Positions 1 through 8,007 of a DNA stretch of 64,000 nucleotides are shown piece after piece. The first letter of the stretch is position 1. Each line of letters opens with the position of its first letter. A program made the translations under genes and the position numbers. The DNA is from 43-108 sp001915545 (GTDB taxonomy: Bacteria > Bacteroidota > Bacteroidia > Bacteroidales > Bacteroidaceae). Below the pieces are notes generated by a model that was given only the letters and a program-made list of their open reading frames with translations, was not told the DNA's origin and did no database searches. Location of the stretch: positions 1 through 64,000 of the forward strand of contig CABUGV010000010.1 in NCBI GenBank assembly GCA_902491215.1, given 5' to 3'.

Positions 1-173
1 CCCAGACGATGATCAGACAAGCCTGCCGCTTTTGCCATATGCTCAAACGGAAACACCGAGTGAAGCCTGCCAAGCTCACTCTCATTGAAACTCTTGCGAT
101 ATTTTTCTATAATATCAAATTCTGTAAAGCCCAAAGTAGGCTGAATTTCTGAAATATTTTGTATCTTAGCCAT
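1..173 (-). CDS. IS1182-like transposase, N-terminal part (runs off left edge)
   Basis: An open frame on the minus strand starts with ATG at 173 and is still open at base 1, giving 57 residues that begin MAKIQNISEIQPTLGF. The stretch FTEFDIIEKYRKSF followed by ELGRLHSVFPFEHMAKAAGL resembles the N-terminus of IS1182/IS5-superfamily transposases common in Bacteroidales. These are DDE enzymes that cut and paste their own element. Only the N-terminus is in the window, so the catalytic residues cannot be checked and the copy may be intact or broken. The recognition is from memory of the family; moderate confidence. Confidence 0.6.
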   Translation of the reverse strand, partial: MAKIQNISEIQPTLGFTEFDIIEKYRKSFNESELGRLHSVFPFEHMAKAAGLSDHRL

Positions 174-246
174 ATCTTAGTCATGGAATTTCCCCCGTTT
201 TGGCTGTCAAACCTTATTTTCGGGGGAATACCTAAAGATACAAAAA

Positions 247-288
247 AGCCAGCTAATTCGCAACACTTTGTGTATGAATTAGTTGGCT
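247..288. terminator. Hairpin between the transposase and glmM
   Basis: AGCCAGCTAATTC (247-259) pairs with GAATTAGTTGGCT (276-288) through one G:T wobble, and the stem is followed by TTTTATT on the plus strand. It may be a terminator or an end structure of the insertion sequence; I could not identify a terminal inverted repeat because the other end is outside the window. Confidence 0.45.
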
Positions 289-319
289 AATTTTATTCTA
301 TTTACTGAATATCCCTAAA

Positions 320-351
320 AAGGCCGTATCGTGCTTTTGCGATACAGCCTT
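320..351 (-). terminator. Rho-independent terminator of glmM
   Basis: AAGGCCGTATCG (320-331) pairs with CGATACAGCCTT (340-351), with one mismatch. On the minus strand the stem is followed by a T-run. It lies about 55 bases past the glmM stop. Confidence 0.75.
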
Positions 352-405
352 GTTGATTTATATGTTTCTTGTTTTTTCTAGTAGAATAGAATCAAGAAAA
401 CCTAC

Positions 406-1794
406 TTATGCTTCCATCTTATATACAGTGTCCATTATGGCTTTTCCTATCTGGTCAGCCTCTTCAGCTGTTTTTGCCTCGCTGTATACTCTGATTATCG
501 GTTCTGTGTTCGATTTTCTGAGGTGCACCCATTTGTCCGCAAAATCAATCTTTACACCGTCAACGTCGTTGATGTTCTCGTTGCTGTAAATCTCCTTTAC
601 TTTTTTGAGTATTGCGTCAACGTCTGTGCCTTCCTTGAGGTCAATTCTGTTTTTGCCCATGAAGTACTGAGGGTAAGTCTTGCGGAGTTCGCTTACTTTC
701 TTCTTTTCGTGAGCCAGATGTGAAAGGAACAAAGCGATACCTACCAGCGCATCGCGTCCGTAGTGTGCCTTAGGATAAATAACACCGCCGTTTCCTTCGC
801 CTCCGATTACAGCACCGGTTTCTTTCATCTTTGCAACGACGTTCACTTCTCCTACAGCAGAAGCAGTATATGTCTGGCCATACTTTTCTGTAACGTCTCT
901 CAGTGCACGTGTAGAGCTGAGGTTGCTTACTGTGTTTCCTGGAGTGTGCTTGAGGATATAGTCTGCTACTGTTACGAGAGTATATTCCTCGCCGTACATT
1001 TTTCCGTCTTCGCAGATGAAGGCAAGACGGTCAACATCAGGGTCAACAACGATTCCAAGATCATATTTGCCTTCCGACATGAGGCTCATGATGTCGCCGA
1101 GATTCTTCTCGAGCGGTTCCGGATTGTGCTTGAAGTCGCCTGTAGGTTCGTCGTATATGCCTTTTATTTCTTCAACGCCGAGTCTCTTGAGCAGCATAGG
1201 AACTATTACGCCTCCAACAGAATTGACACCGTCGAAAGCCACTTTCAGATGAGCATCTCTTATGGCTTTCTCGTCCACCAGATCCAGTCCCATGACCATG
1301 TCTATGTGTTTCTGGTTGTAAGTATCGTTGAATGTACATTTTCCTATGTTGTCAACTTCTGCATAGCTGAAATCTTCGCTTTCTGCAATCTTGAGAACCT
1401 CTGCACCTTCAGCTGAGTTGAGGAATTCTCCTTTGCTGTTCAGCAGTTTCAGGGCGTTCCAGTTGCGCGGATTGTGGCTTGCAGTGATGATAATACCTCC
1501 GCATGCCTGTTCCATAGTCACTGCTATTTCTGTTGTAGGAGTTGAAGCAAGTCCGATGTTGACCACGTCAAATCCCATGCCGATGAGTGTGCCGCAAACG
1601 ATGTTGCTCACCATCTCTCCTGATATTCGTGCGTCCCTTCCTACAACTATCTTGTTGTTTCCGCAAGTGCATGATTTCCTTATGAATTTTGCATAAGCTG
1701 ATGTGAATTTCACGATGTCCAGCGGATTCAATCCTTCACCTGGATTTCCGCCTATTGTTCCTCTGATTCCAGAAATGGATTTTATTAATGACAT
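406..1794 (-). CDS. glmM: Phosphoglucosamine mutase (alpha-D-phosphohexomutase family)
   Basis: A cytoplasmic enzyme that interconverts glucosamine-6-phosphate and glucosamine-1-phosphate on the route to UDP-GlcNAc for peptidoglycan and lipid A. It has 462 residues, normal for the family. Visible signatures: the active-site loop TASHNP at 104-109 with phospho-serine Ser106; the Mg-binding loop DPDVDR at 251-256; the sugar-binding loop GEGNGG at 332-337; and the phosphate-binding RKSNTEPIIR at 426-435. The opening MSLIKSISGIRGTIGG is typical of the Bacteroidetes orthologue. The SNTEP form of the last loop is also seen in phosphomanno-/phosphoglucomutases, so substrate choice is by orthology, not proven. 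Monocistronic, bounded by terminators on both sides. Confidence 0.85.
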   Translation of the reverse strand: MSLIKSISGIRGTIGGNPGEGLNPLDIVKFTSAYAKFIRKSCTCGNNKIVVGRDARISGEMVSNIVCGTLIGMGFDVVNIGLASTPTTEIAVTMEQACGGIIITASHNPRNWNALKLLNSKGEFLNSAEGAEVLKIAESEDFSYAEVDNIGKCTFNDTYNQKHIDMVMGLDLVDEKAIRDAHLKVAFDGVNSVGGVIVPMLLKRLGVEEIKGIYDEPTGDFKHNPEPLEKNLGDIMSLMSEGKYDLGIVVDPDVDRLAFICEDGKMYGEEYTLVTVADYILKHTPGNTVSNLSSTRALRDVTEKYGQTYTASAVGEVNVVAKMKETGAVIGGEGNGGVIYPKAHYGRDALVGIALFLSHLAHEKKKVSELRKTYPQYFMGKNRIDLKEGTDVDAILKKVKEIYSNENINDVDGVKIDFADKWVHLRKSNTEPIIRVYSEAKTAEEADQIGKAIMDTVYKMEA

Positions 1795-1843
1795 GATAAA
1801 AAGTTTTTATATGTTTTACTCAGTAATTCAATGCCTTCAAAAA

Positions 1844-1898
1844 AAACTGTTCACGCTGTACGTTCCTTTTGCGTGAGGGGGTACAGCGTGAACAGTTT
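1844..1898 (-). terminator. Strong terminator after the DUF4827 gene
   Basis: A perfect 18-bp stem (AAACTGTTCACGCTGTAC at 1844-1861 with its complement at 1881-1898) is followed on the minus strand by eight Ts. It separates the DUF4827 gene from glmM. Confidence 0.9.
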
Positions 1899-1908
1899 AT
1901 GCTTGTGC

Positions 1909-2577
1909 TCATTTTCCGAGCTGATAGCTTATTTCATAATAGAATGGCAGTACATAGCCTGAGGCGTTAAGAGTTCCCGATGAATGCGGAACAATAAGTC
2001 TCACCTTGGCTATGCCGTCAAGATTCTTTGACAGTTTCAGATAGTCAAGCGGTTTGAGCCATCCTTTAGGAACCTCATCTCCATATCCTGACTGCATATA
2101 TCCTTCTGTAAATGACGCTGTGTATGAACGGCTCTTGTGAGTATACGTACACTGCATCTTGTCAACGATTGACGGAGTATAATAGTTGGTGTAAGTAGTG
2201 TCGGCTGCCTCTATGTCGTATTCAAGGAAACGGCACAATATGAGTTTGCTGACAGTGCTGTCCTTTTCGTCCTTAGCCATTTCTATCATGCTTCTACCTT
2301 TGCCTTTGGCCACAATCTGCATGTATATACCATCGTCATTGAATAGGACGAACTCATTTTTAGCAGTGTCAGTCGTACTGTCGTTTGCATAGAATTCCTT
2401 CTCGGAGATGACATTTATTTTTCCCACGAAATCATTGTCTTCGAGAAACTTCTTGATGGCCTTTTTTTCCTTGTTCTTCTGGTCTGCATAAGTCTCGCCG
2501 TCATCGCAAGAGCAGAAAGTTGCTATAGCGAAACTGGTAGACATGAATGCAAGTATCAGCGAAAATATTTTTCTCAT
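1909..2577 (-). CDS. DUF4827-family lipoprotein
   Basis: A predicted surface or periplasmic lipoprotein of 222 residues. The N-terminus MRKIFSLILAFMSTSFAIA ends in a lipobox-like FCSC-DD, so the cysteine at about 23 is probably lipidated. The remainder resembles DUF4827 (Bacteroidetes-only, often annotated as FKBP-like), with KKFLEDNDFVGKINVISEKEF near the start and a C-terminal beta-rich part. An in-frame ATG lies at 2658, but a TAnnTTTG box at 2634-2641 falls inside that extension, so the start at 2577 is preferred. Function unknown; a role in envelope protein folding is a guess from the FKBP likeness. Confidence 0.75.
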   Translation of the reverse strand: MRKIFSLILAFMSTSFAIATFCSCDDGETYADQKNKEKKAIKKFLEDNDFVGKINVISEKEFYANDSTTDTAKNEFVLFNDDGIYMQIVAKGKGRSMIEMAKDEKDSTVSKLILCRFLEYDIEAADTTYTNYYTPSIVDKMQCTYTHKSRSYTASFTEGYMQSGYGDEVPKGWLKPLDYLKLSKNLDGIAKVRLIVPHSSGTLNASGYVLPFYYEISYQLGK

Positions 2578-2633
2578 TTGTTTTGTGTTGTATGTTTGTA
2601 ATACATATTCCTGTTTCTCAGGCTTGAACTTTG

Positions 2634-2641
2634 CAAAGTTA
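2634..2641 (-). promoter_or_regulatory. -7 box of the DUF4827 gene
   Basis: TAACTTTG on the minus strand matches the Bacteroidetes -7 consensus TAnnTTTG. It decides the start at 2577, because the upstream ATG would lie ahead of the transcription start. Confidence 0.65.
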
Positions 2642-2816
2642 GTCTTTTTTTGTTTCATTTCCCTTTATGCAATATGCTATTATTCTGATTTATGAATTAT
2701 TAATAGCACTTGTAAGCTTATAAATTCCTACATTTGCACTCCGACTGCTTTCATACACGCAGAAGCAGGGGTGAAGAGCATACTTGTTATAAACGAGCAA
2801 ATCTGTTCCTGATAAA

Positions 2817-3401
2817 ATGAGCGAAGATAATTCAAATCTGTTCAACAGCGGAAATATTTACATTGAAAGACCGCGTTGGTGTATTATACGTACTGCTAGA
2901 GGGCATGAGCAAAGTGTGGAGTCGCAGCTGCGCGATGCATCGTTTGAAGTGTTCCTCCCTATGAGGCGAACATTCAGGCTCAATCCTCGTGGAGAGCGTG
3001 TGGAAAGCATTGTGCCTTGCATCAGCGGTTATGTTTTTGTGCGCGGCTGCATAGCAGATCTCCTTGATGTCAGCCAGTCGGATTCTGCCGACTACAGCAT
3101 CATGCGCAATTCCGACCGTACGTCATATCAGACCGTTCCGGATGCGCAGATGGATTGCTTCATCAGTTCAGTTCGTGCAGGTATGAAGTTCGAAATCATC
3201 AATCTCAGTGAACATAATGTAAGGTTGGGAGAGCGTGTACTTGTTACCCGCGGAACTTTTGCCGGTTTTCAAGGTACAATATGCCGTATAGACCACGGAT
3301 GCAAGCGTGTGATGATACAGCTTACCGATTTTCTTGCCGCATGTACGGCATACGTTCCGCGCCGCTTCTTGGAATATTTGCCTTCTTCCGACGACAAATA
3401 A
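2817..3401 (+). CDS. NusG-family antiterminator, UpxY-like
   Basis: A 194-residue NusG paralogue. The N-terminal NGN domain (about 20-115) opens with RWCIIRTARGHEQSVESQL, where ordinary NusG has a WYxxxxxxGxE pattern, and contains the GYVFVRG strand. A KOW-like segment (about 140-190) has GERVLVTRGTFAGFQGTI. In Bacteroides, UpxY proteins are the first gene of capsule operons and let RNA polymerase read through the leader of their own operon. Here the gene stands alone: the next gene (comEC-like) is convergent and ends 19 bases away, and no glycosyltransferases follow. It is not the housekeeping NusG, since it lacks secE/rplK neighbours and is divergent. It may act in trans or be a relic. Confidence 0.8.
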   Translation: MSEDNSNLFNSGNIYIERPRWCIIRTARGHEQSVESQLRDASFEVFLPMRRTFRLNPRGERVESIVPCISGYVFVRGCIADLLDVSQSDSADYSIMRNSDRTSYQTVPDAQMDCFISSVRAGMKFEIINLSEHNVRLGERVLVTRGTFAGFQGTICRIDHGCKRVMIQLTDFLAACTAYVPRRFLEYLPSSDDK

Positions 3402-3419
3402 GTTTTCTTTTGTATATAG

Positions 3420-4997
3420 TTAGAGGAATGCTTCTAAAACCAATACTATGCCGAACACGTTTGCCGTAACAGCCAGACCGTACCATCTTTTCTTTGTAGG
3501 ACTTTCTAGTGTCATCCATATAGCTGTAATCAATACATAGGCCAGCACAGTATCCAGGGCTGAAGCTTTCCATTCCAATGTCGAAAAGTCCAGTGATGAA
3601 ATATATTCCGTTATGCTGTTCATAAGTCTTAGCATCCAGTCAAGGATGCGTGTGACGAACTCCTGAATATTTTCTAAAGGCGATATGGCCCACCATAACA
3701 TAGACAGCATAAGTACAGCTGAAGCAATTGTCGTAATCGCAATATTGCTTATGATGCCGGTTATCGGTATCTGATTGAAATAATATGCTGTCAGAGGAAA
3801 TGAAGCGGCGGTCGCAACAAGTGATGTGCATGCCGCTCCTGCCAGATATTTCATAACGGCATTGTTTACTCCGGACAAGAACTTTTTCATTCTTGCTGAA
3901 AACAGGCATAGGCTGAAGACAGAAATGAATGAAAATTGGAATCCTATGTCAAACAGCATGAACGGGTCATATATCAGCATTCCTATGCCGGCCACAGCCA
4001 GCGAATTGACCGACTGGTGCGAGGTTATTCCGAACATGGAACCGATAAGCAGCATCGAACACATGATTACAGACCTGGTGAGCGAAGGTTGGAGTCCTGC
4101 CATAATGGCGAAAGCCCATAGTGCAATGATGGATATGCCTTTCGATACCCACCGGAACCGTCTGTCGGCAAATCGGCCTAGTAGAAGAATGTCGAGCAAG
4201 GAATATATTATTGTCAGATGAAATCCCGACAAGGCCAGAACGTGGCTCACACCAGCTTTCGAATATTGGCTTTTCAGCTTTGCGTCCATTCCTCTTTTGT
4301 CGCCTATCGTCATTGCCGAGATAACAGCCTCTTCTTCCTTGTTGAAGCCTGCTTCGCTGTATTTCTCTGCCATCTTCTGTTGCATGGAGTGCAGTCTTGA
4401 TGCAAGTGTCGAGGCCTTGCCTCCACTTTTCTCCCAATTGTATGCAAAGCATGTGCCTGTAACGTGGTGCAGAAACAGATATTTCTTGTATGAAGATATG
4501 ACATCGTCCTTATCGCCTTCATATCCAACATAGGTGTTTTCAGCTTTCCATACTTCCACCCTGATGGAATCGCCTATGCAGATGTTTTCCGGATTGTTTG
4601 TGCTTTTCTTGGAAATGTATGCTATGACAGAAGAACCATTGTCAAGTTTTAGTTTTACCGACCATGTCTTTGCGTGTTCTTTCGGTGCTTCGTCTGCAAT
4701 ACCTTCTATGTATGATGCGTTTTCAATGTTGTACGACTTGGCTTTGTTGAAAGTTCTGCCGAAAAGGAATATCCCTGATAGAAATGTGAAAATGAAAACG
4801 GCGGTTCCGAAAGAATAATCAAGATAATTAAATCCCTTTTGCCGGCACAGCATGATTGCCGCAGTACCACATACGGCCAGTCCACCAATAAGCAGGGGAC
4901 TGGCCGTAGAAATATATCCTTCAGACATGTATGCTGTGCCCATTCCAACCATCAGAGGAATGAGCAGACGTAACATCGGTACGTTCTGCCATGTCAT
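3420..4997 (-). CDS. ComEC/Rec2-family membrane protein, no MBL domain
   Basis: A 525-residue inner-membrane protein with about ten hydrophobic segments. Residues 1-170 resemble the DUF4131/OB-like part, and 215-480 the Competence domain, with SQYSKAGVSHVLALSGFHLT as its hallmark (compare the family pattern SGLHxxx). ComEC forms the DNA uptake channel in transformable bacteria. The metallo-beta-lactamase domain of long ComEC proteins is absent, as in most Bacteroidales copies. It lies 34 bases after rpe on the same strand and is probably cotranscribed with it. Whether it supports competence here is unknown. Confidence 0.85.
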   Translation of the reverse strand: MTWQNVPMLRLLIPLMVGMGTAYMSEGYISTASPLLIGGLAVCGTAAIMLCRQKGFNYLDYSFGTAVFIFTFLSGIFLFGRTFNKAKSYNIENASYIEGIADEAPKEHAKTWSVKLKLDNGSSVIAYISKKSTNNPENICIGDSIRVEVWKAENTYVGYEGDKDDVISSYKKYLFLHHVTGTCFAYNWEKSGGKASTLASRLHSMQQKMAEKYSEAGFNKEEEAVISAMTIGDKRGMDAKLKSQYSKAGVSHVLALSGFHLTIIYSLLDILLLGRFADRRFRWVSKGISIIALWAFAIMAGLQPSLTRSVIMCSMLLIGSMFGITSHQSVNSLAVAGIGMLIYDPFMLFDIGFQFSFISVFSLCLFSARMKKFLSGVNNAVMKYLAGAACTSLVATAASFPLTAYYFNQIPITGIISNIAITTIASAVLMLSMLWWAISPLENIQEFVTRILDWMLRLMNSITEYISSLDFSTLEWKASALDTVLAYVLITAIWMTLESPTKKRWYGLAVTANVFGIVLVLEAFL

Positions 4998-5031
4998 AGG
5001 TAAATGACTTTTAAAGATTTCAGCTCTTTTT

Positions 5032-5682
5032 TCAAAGAGCCTTAAGCATATTTATGCGCTCAGACGGATTCTCGCATTTGAATATATAGCTTCCTGCCAC
5101 CAGAACGTCTGTACCGGCCTCGGCCAGCAGCGGTGCTGTTTCGGCAGTCACTCCTCCGTCAACCTGTATGAGGGCTTTCGAACCGCACTCTTCAATCATT
5201 TTCCTCATTGCCTTGACTTTCTTAAGCGAATGCGGAATGAATGCCTGTCCGCCGAATCCTGGATTAACAGTCATCAGAAGCACCATGTCTATGTCTTCAA
5301 TGATGTCTTCAAGCATGCACACAGGTGTAGATGGATTCAATGTCACTCCTGCCTTCATGCCGGCATCATGTATCTCGTGTACCAGGCGGTGCAGATGGGT
5401 TGTTGCTTCGAAATGCACATTCATCATCATGGTGCCTAATTTTGCAAGCCTTTCCACATATTTCTCAGGATTGATCACCATCAGGTGTACGTCCATCGGT
5501 TTCTTGCATATAGGAGCTATTGCATCGATTACGGAAAATCCGAAACTGATGTTCGGCACAAACACTCCGTCCATGATGTCGAGGTGCAGCCAATCGGCGC
5601 TGCTGTTGTTTATCATTTCAATGTCGCGTCCCAGATTGGTGAAATCGGCTGCGAGTAGTGATGGGCTTACTATCTGGCTCAT
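5032..5682 (-). CDS. rpe: Ribulose-phosphate 3-epimerase
   Basis: A cytosolic TIM-barrel enzyme (216 residues) of the pentose phosphate pathway that interconverts ribulose-5-phosphate and xylulose-5-phosphate. Visible motifs: SPSLLAADF at 6-14; the metal/catalytic strand HLDIMDGVFVPNISFG at about 33-48; the strand MDVHLMV at about 63-69; MTVNPGFGGQ at about 136-145; and the phosphate-binding IQVDGGV at about 172-178. It sits between a coiled-coil membrane protein (76 bases upstream) and the comEC-like gene (34 bases downstream), all on the minus strand, so likely one transcription unit. Confidence 0.93.
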   Translation of the reverse strand: MSQIVSPSLLAADFTNLGRDIEMINNSSADWLHLDIMDGVFVPNISFGFSVIDAIAPICKKPMDVHLMVINPEKYVERLAKLGTMMMNVHFEATTHLHRLVHEIHDAGMKAGVTLNPSTPVCMLEDIIEDIDMVLLMTVNPGFGGQAFIPHSLKKVKAMRKMIEECGSKALIQVDGGVTAETAPLLAEAGTDVLVAGSYIFKCENPSERINMLKAL

Positions 5683-5758
5683 AATGTAAACTGTGTCTTT
5701 TATAATTCTGATAAAGGTCTTCTTTCGAATGTAGGCTTTTTATGGCCTGCCTGTCAAG

Positions 5759-6631
5759 TTATTTCAGCGTAAATGCTGTCTCGCCTATCATTTGTCCGTC
5801 AACGAAGATGAAAATCTTGTATGTGCCCGGAGCCATGTACTCGTCAACGTCCCAGTAGAGAGTGATGCTCTGTGCCTTTCCGTCGTATTGTATATATTTC
5901 TTTATAGAATACTGGAGCTCTTGATCTTCATACTTGAACGTGCCTCCACCTCTCTGCAGGATGGTGTTGTCAGGCTTCATTATGCGTGCATACACAGTTC
6001 TTTCTCCATTCTGTGTGACGTCGTTCTTTGAGATAGTGAATCCGAAGGCAATCTGTTTCACATCTTTTGCCTTCTGTGTTTCCTTGCCTCTCTTCTTCTT
6101 TGGAGTTACCCAGAAACCTGTGGCGTCGAGCTGTGCAGCAAGGTCCACCTTGTCCTTCAGTTCGTTGCGCTCAGTTGAAAGCTGGCTTATCTGGTCGGTT
6201 GCTCTGGTGTATTGTGCACGTATGTTCTTGTTTTCTTCTGTGAGGTCCTGATTGATTCTCATGAGCGAGTCGACCTGTGCCACGTATGTCCTGAGCACCT
6301 TTCTCAGCGACTCTATTTCTTTCTTCAGACGTGCAATCTCGGCTGCATCTGTCGCTTTGGTGTCTTTCAGCTCCTGAAGCAGCTGCTGTGTGTGGCGGCG
6401 CTCCACTTCAATCTGTGCAATGAGCGAATCGTTCGTGATGCTTTTCTGCAGTTCCTGATACTGCAGGTTGAACTCGGTATACTGGTTCTCAAGCTCTTTT
6501 TTGTCGAGTTCTGCAAGTTCGATGTATTCCTCGTTTTTCTGTTTCTGGTGTATCAGAAGATAGGCCATGATTCCGATTCCCACAGTCAGCACTGAAATGA
6601 TGATGGCTGTTATTAGTGTCTTTTTCTGCAT
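5759..6631 (-). CDS. Membrane-anchored coiled-coil protein, unknown function
   Basis: A 290-residue protein. A single N-terminal membrane segment (about 4-24, TLITAIIISVLTVGIGIMAYLL) is followed by a long charged coiled coil (about 30-165, rich in Glu, Lys, Gln and Leu heptads) and a beta-rich C-terminal domain (about 180-290). The C-terminal domain holds the strands GFTISKNDVTQNGERTVYAR and GTYKIFIFVDGQMIGET. The topology suggests a periplasmic rod with a globular head. A longer frame to 6718 exists, but its extra 29 residues have no membrane-protein character and the TM segment begins right after the ATG at 6631. A -7 box at 6726-6733 fits this start. Its role next to rpe and nrnA is not evident. 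Confidence 0.7.
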   Translation of the reverse strand: MQKKTLITAIIISVLTVGIGIMAYLLIHQKQKNEEYIELAELDKKELENQYTEFNLQYQELQKSITNDSLIAQIEVERRHTQQLLQELKDTKATDAAEIARLKKEIESLRKVLRTYVAQVDSLMRINQDLTEENKNIRAQYTRATDQISQLSTERNELKDKVDLAAQLDATGFWVTPKKKRGKETQKAKDVKQIAFGFTISKNDVTQNGERTVYARIMKPDNTILQRGGGTFKYEDQELQYSIKKYIQYDGKAQSITLYWDVDEYMAPGTYKIFIFVDGQMIGETAFTLK

Positions 6632-6725
6632 TGCTGTATGATTGTTTGTATGGTTTCCAGAGCTTTTTCTGCCGTTTGAAGCGGCAGTGTTGCCTTTCGG
6701 CCTCGACGGCCACGGCATACAACTG

Positions 6726-6733
6726 CAAACTTA
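6726..6733 (-). promoter_or_regulatory. -7 box of the coiled-coil gene
   Basis: TAAGTTTG on the minus strand fits TAnnTTTG. It shares the 195-base divergent region with the nrnA promoter. Confidence 0.5.
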
Positions 6734-6776
6734 CGCAAAATCATTGAATATTTAGCCTCTGAGCTTGAAATATTGT

Positions 6777-6784
6777 TAACTTTG
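6777..6784 (+). promoter_or_regulatory. -7 box of nrnA
   Basis: TAACTTTG fits the TAnnTTTG consensus. It lies 42 bases before the ATG at 6826 and would leave almost no leader for an alternative TTG start at 6796. Confidence 0.6.
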
Positions 6785-6825
6785 CGCTTTCAAAATTGTT
6801 TATTGACCATATACGAACAGATAAT

Positions 6826-7857
6826 ATGTTGAGACAGGTTATTTCGGCCGAAGAGGCTTCAAAGATAAGTAAAATATTTGATGAGTGCAGAAATGTCGTC
6901 ATTTGTGCCCACATGAGTCCCGACGGCGATGCCATAGGCTCATCTTTGGGTTTGGCTGCTTTTCTCAAACGTAAGGGCAAGAATGTAAATGTCGTTATGC
7001 CGGGAATTTTCCCAGACTTTCTGAAATGGATGGATGGTGCCGACCGCATTTTCCTTTATGACCGCCAGCGCAGTATCTCAAATATGCTTATTGCAAATGC
7101 CGATCTGATATGCTGTCTTGATTTCAATGCTCTGAGCCGTCTTGATGATTTGGGAATTGCTGTCGGACGTTCTTCGGCTAAGAAAATAATGATAGACCAT
7201 CATCTCGATCCCGAAGATTTCTGTGACGTCTGCATTTCACGTCCTAAGGCAAGTTCCACATGCGAGCTTGTATTCCGTGTGATACACGCCGTAGGAGGCA
7301 TGCGCTTCATGACGCTCCACTGCGCCGAGGATCTTTATGCCGGAATGTGTACTGATACCGGCGGTTTCACATACAATTCGAACGACCCCGATATATATGT
7401 CATCATAAGCGAGCTTATGCGCTTGGGCATAGATAAGGATTTGATTTACCGTAAGCTCTACAATAATTACACAGAACTTCGCTACAGACTTATGGGTCAT
7501 ATACTACTCAACAAGCTTCAGGTTTTCCCCGACACCCATGCGTCTGTATTCGACATTTCCAGAGAAGAACTCAAGCGTTTCAAGTATCTGAAAGGCGATG
7601 CCGAAGGTATTGTCAATATGCCTCTGTGCATACGCGGACAGAAACTTTCCATTTCTCTGCGTGAAGACACCGAACGCGACATCATCTGGGTATCTCTCCG
7701 TTCTGTAGATGATTTCCCGTGCAACCGTATGGCAGAAGACTTTTTCAACGGTGGTGGACACAAAAATGCCGCCGGCGGTCGATTGACATGTCCGCTTTCT
7801 GAAGCTGTTGAAATTGCAAAGAAAGCCATTGAGGCATACCGCGATTTGCTCGTGTGA
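6826..7857 (+). CDS. nrnA: DHH/DHHA1 phosphoesterase, NrnA-like oligoribonuclease / pAp phosphatase
   Basis: A 343-residue cytoplasmic phosphoesterase. NrnA removes short oligoribonucleotides left by RNA decay and dephosphorylates pAp. Metal-binding motifs are present in order: HMSPDGDAIGS at 29-39, a catalytic Asp in CCLDFNAL at about 97-104, and the DHH triad at 124-126. A C-terminal DHHA1 domain ends in GGGHKNAAGG at 309-318, which binds the substrate. All key residues appear intact. The chosen ATG at 6826 follows the promoter; a TTG ten codons upstream is rejected. Divergent from the coiled-coil gene. Confidence 0.9.
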   Translation: MLRQVISAEEASKISKIFDECRNVVICAHMSPDGDAIGSSLGLAAFLKRKGKNVNVVMPGIFPDFLKWMDGADRIFLYDRQRSISNMLIANADLICCLDFNALSRLDDLGIAVGRSSAKKIMIDHHLDPEDFCDVCISRPKASSTCELVFRVIHAVGGMRFMTLHCAEDLYAGMCTDTGGFTYNSNDPDIYVIISELMRLGIDKDLIYRKLYNNYTELRYRLMGHILLNKLQVFPDTHASVFDISREELKRFKYLKGDAEGIVNMPLCIRGQKLSISLREDTERDIIWVSLRSVDDFPCNRMAEDFFNGGGHKNAAGGRLTCPLSEAVEIAKKAIEAYRDLLV

Positions 7858-8007
7858 AATGTCGCTATATGTGCAATAGGCTGTGTTTTTTATATTGGAT
7901 TGTTTTGCCTATTGAAAAATATTGTCGATTTTTATAGAAAACAAACCGTAATTTTTGATCTGCCCAATATGCTTGCATCTTGAGCAGATCTTATATTTTG
8001 TAAGCTT

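Noticed and set aside
763..1416. 217-aa frame opposite glmM
   Set aside because: Antisense shadow of a well-supported gene; composition rich in Phe/Cys/Tyr as expected from the reverse strand.
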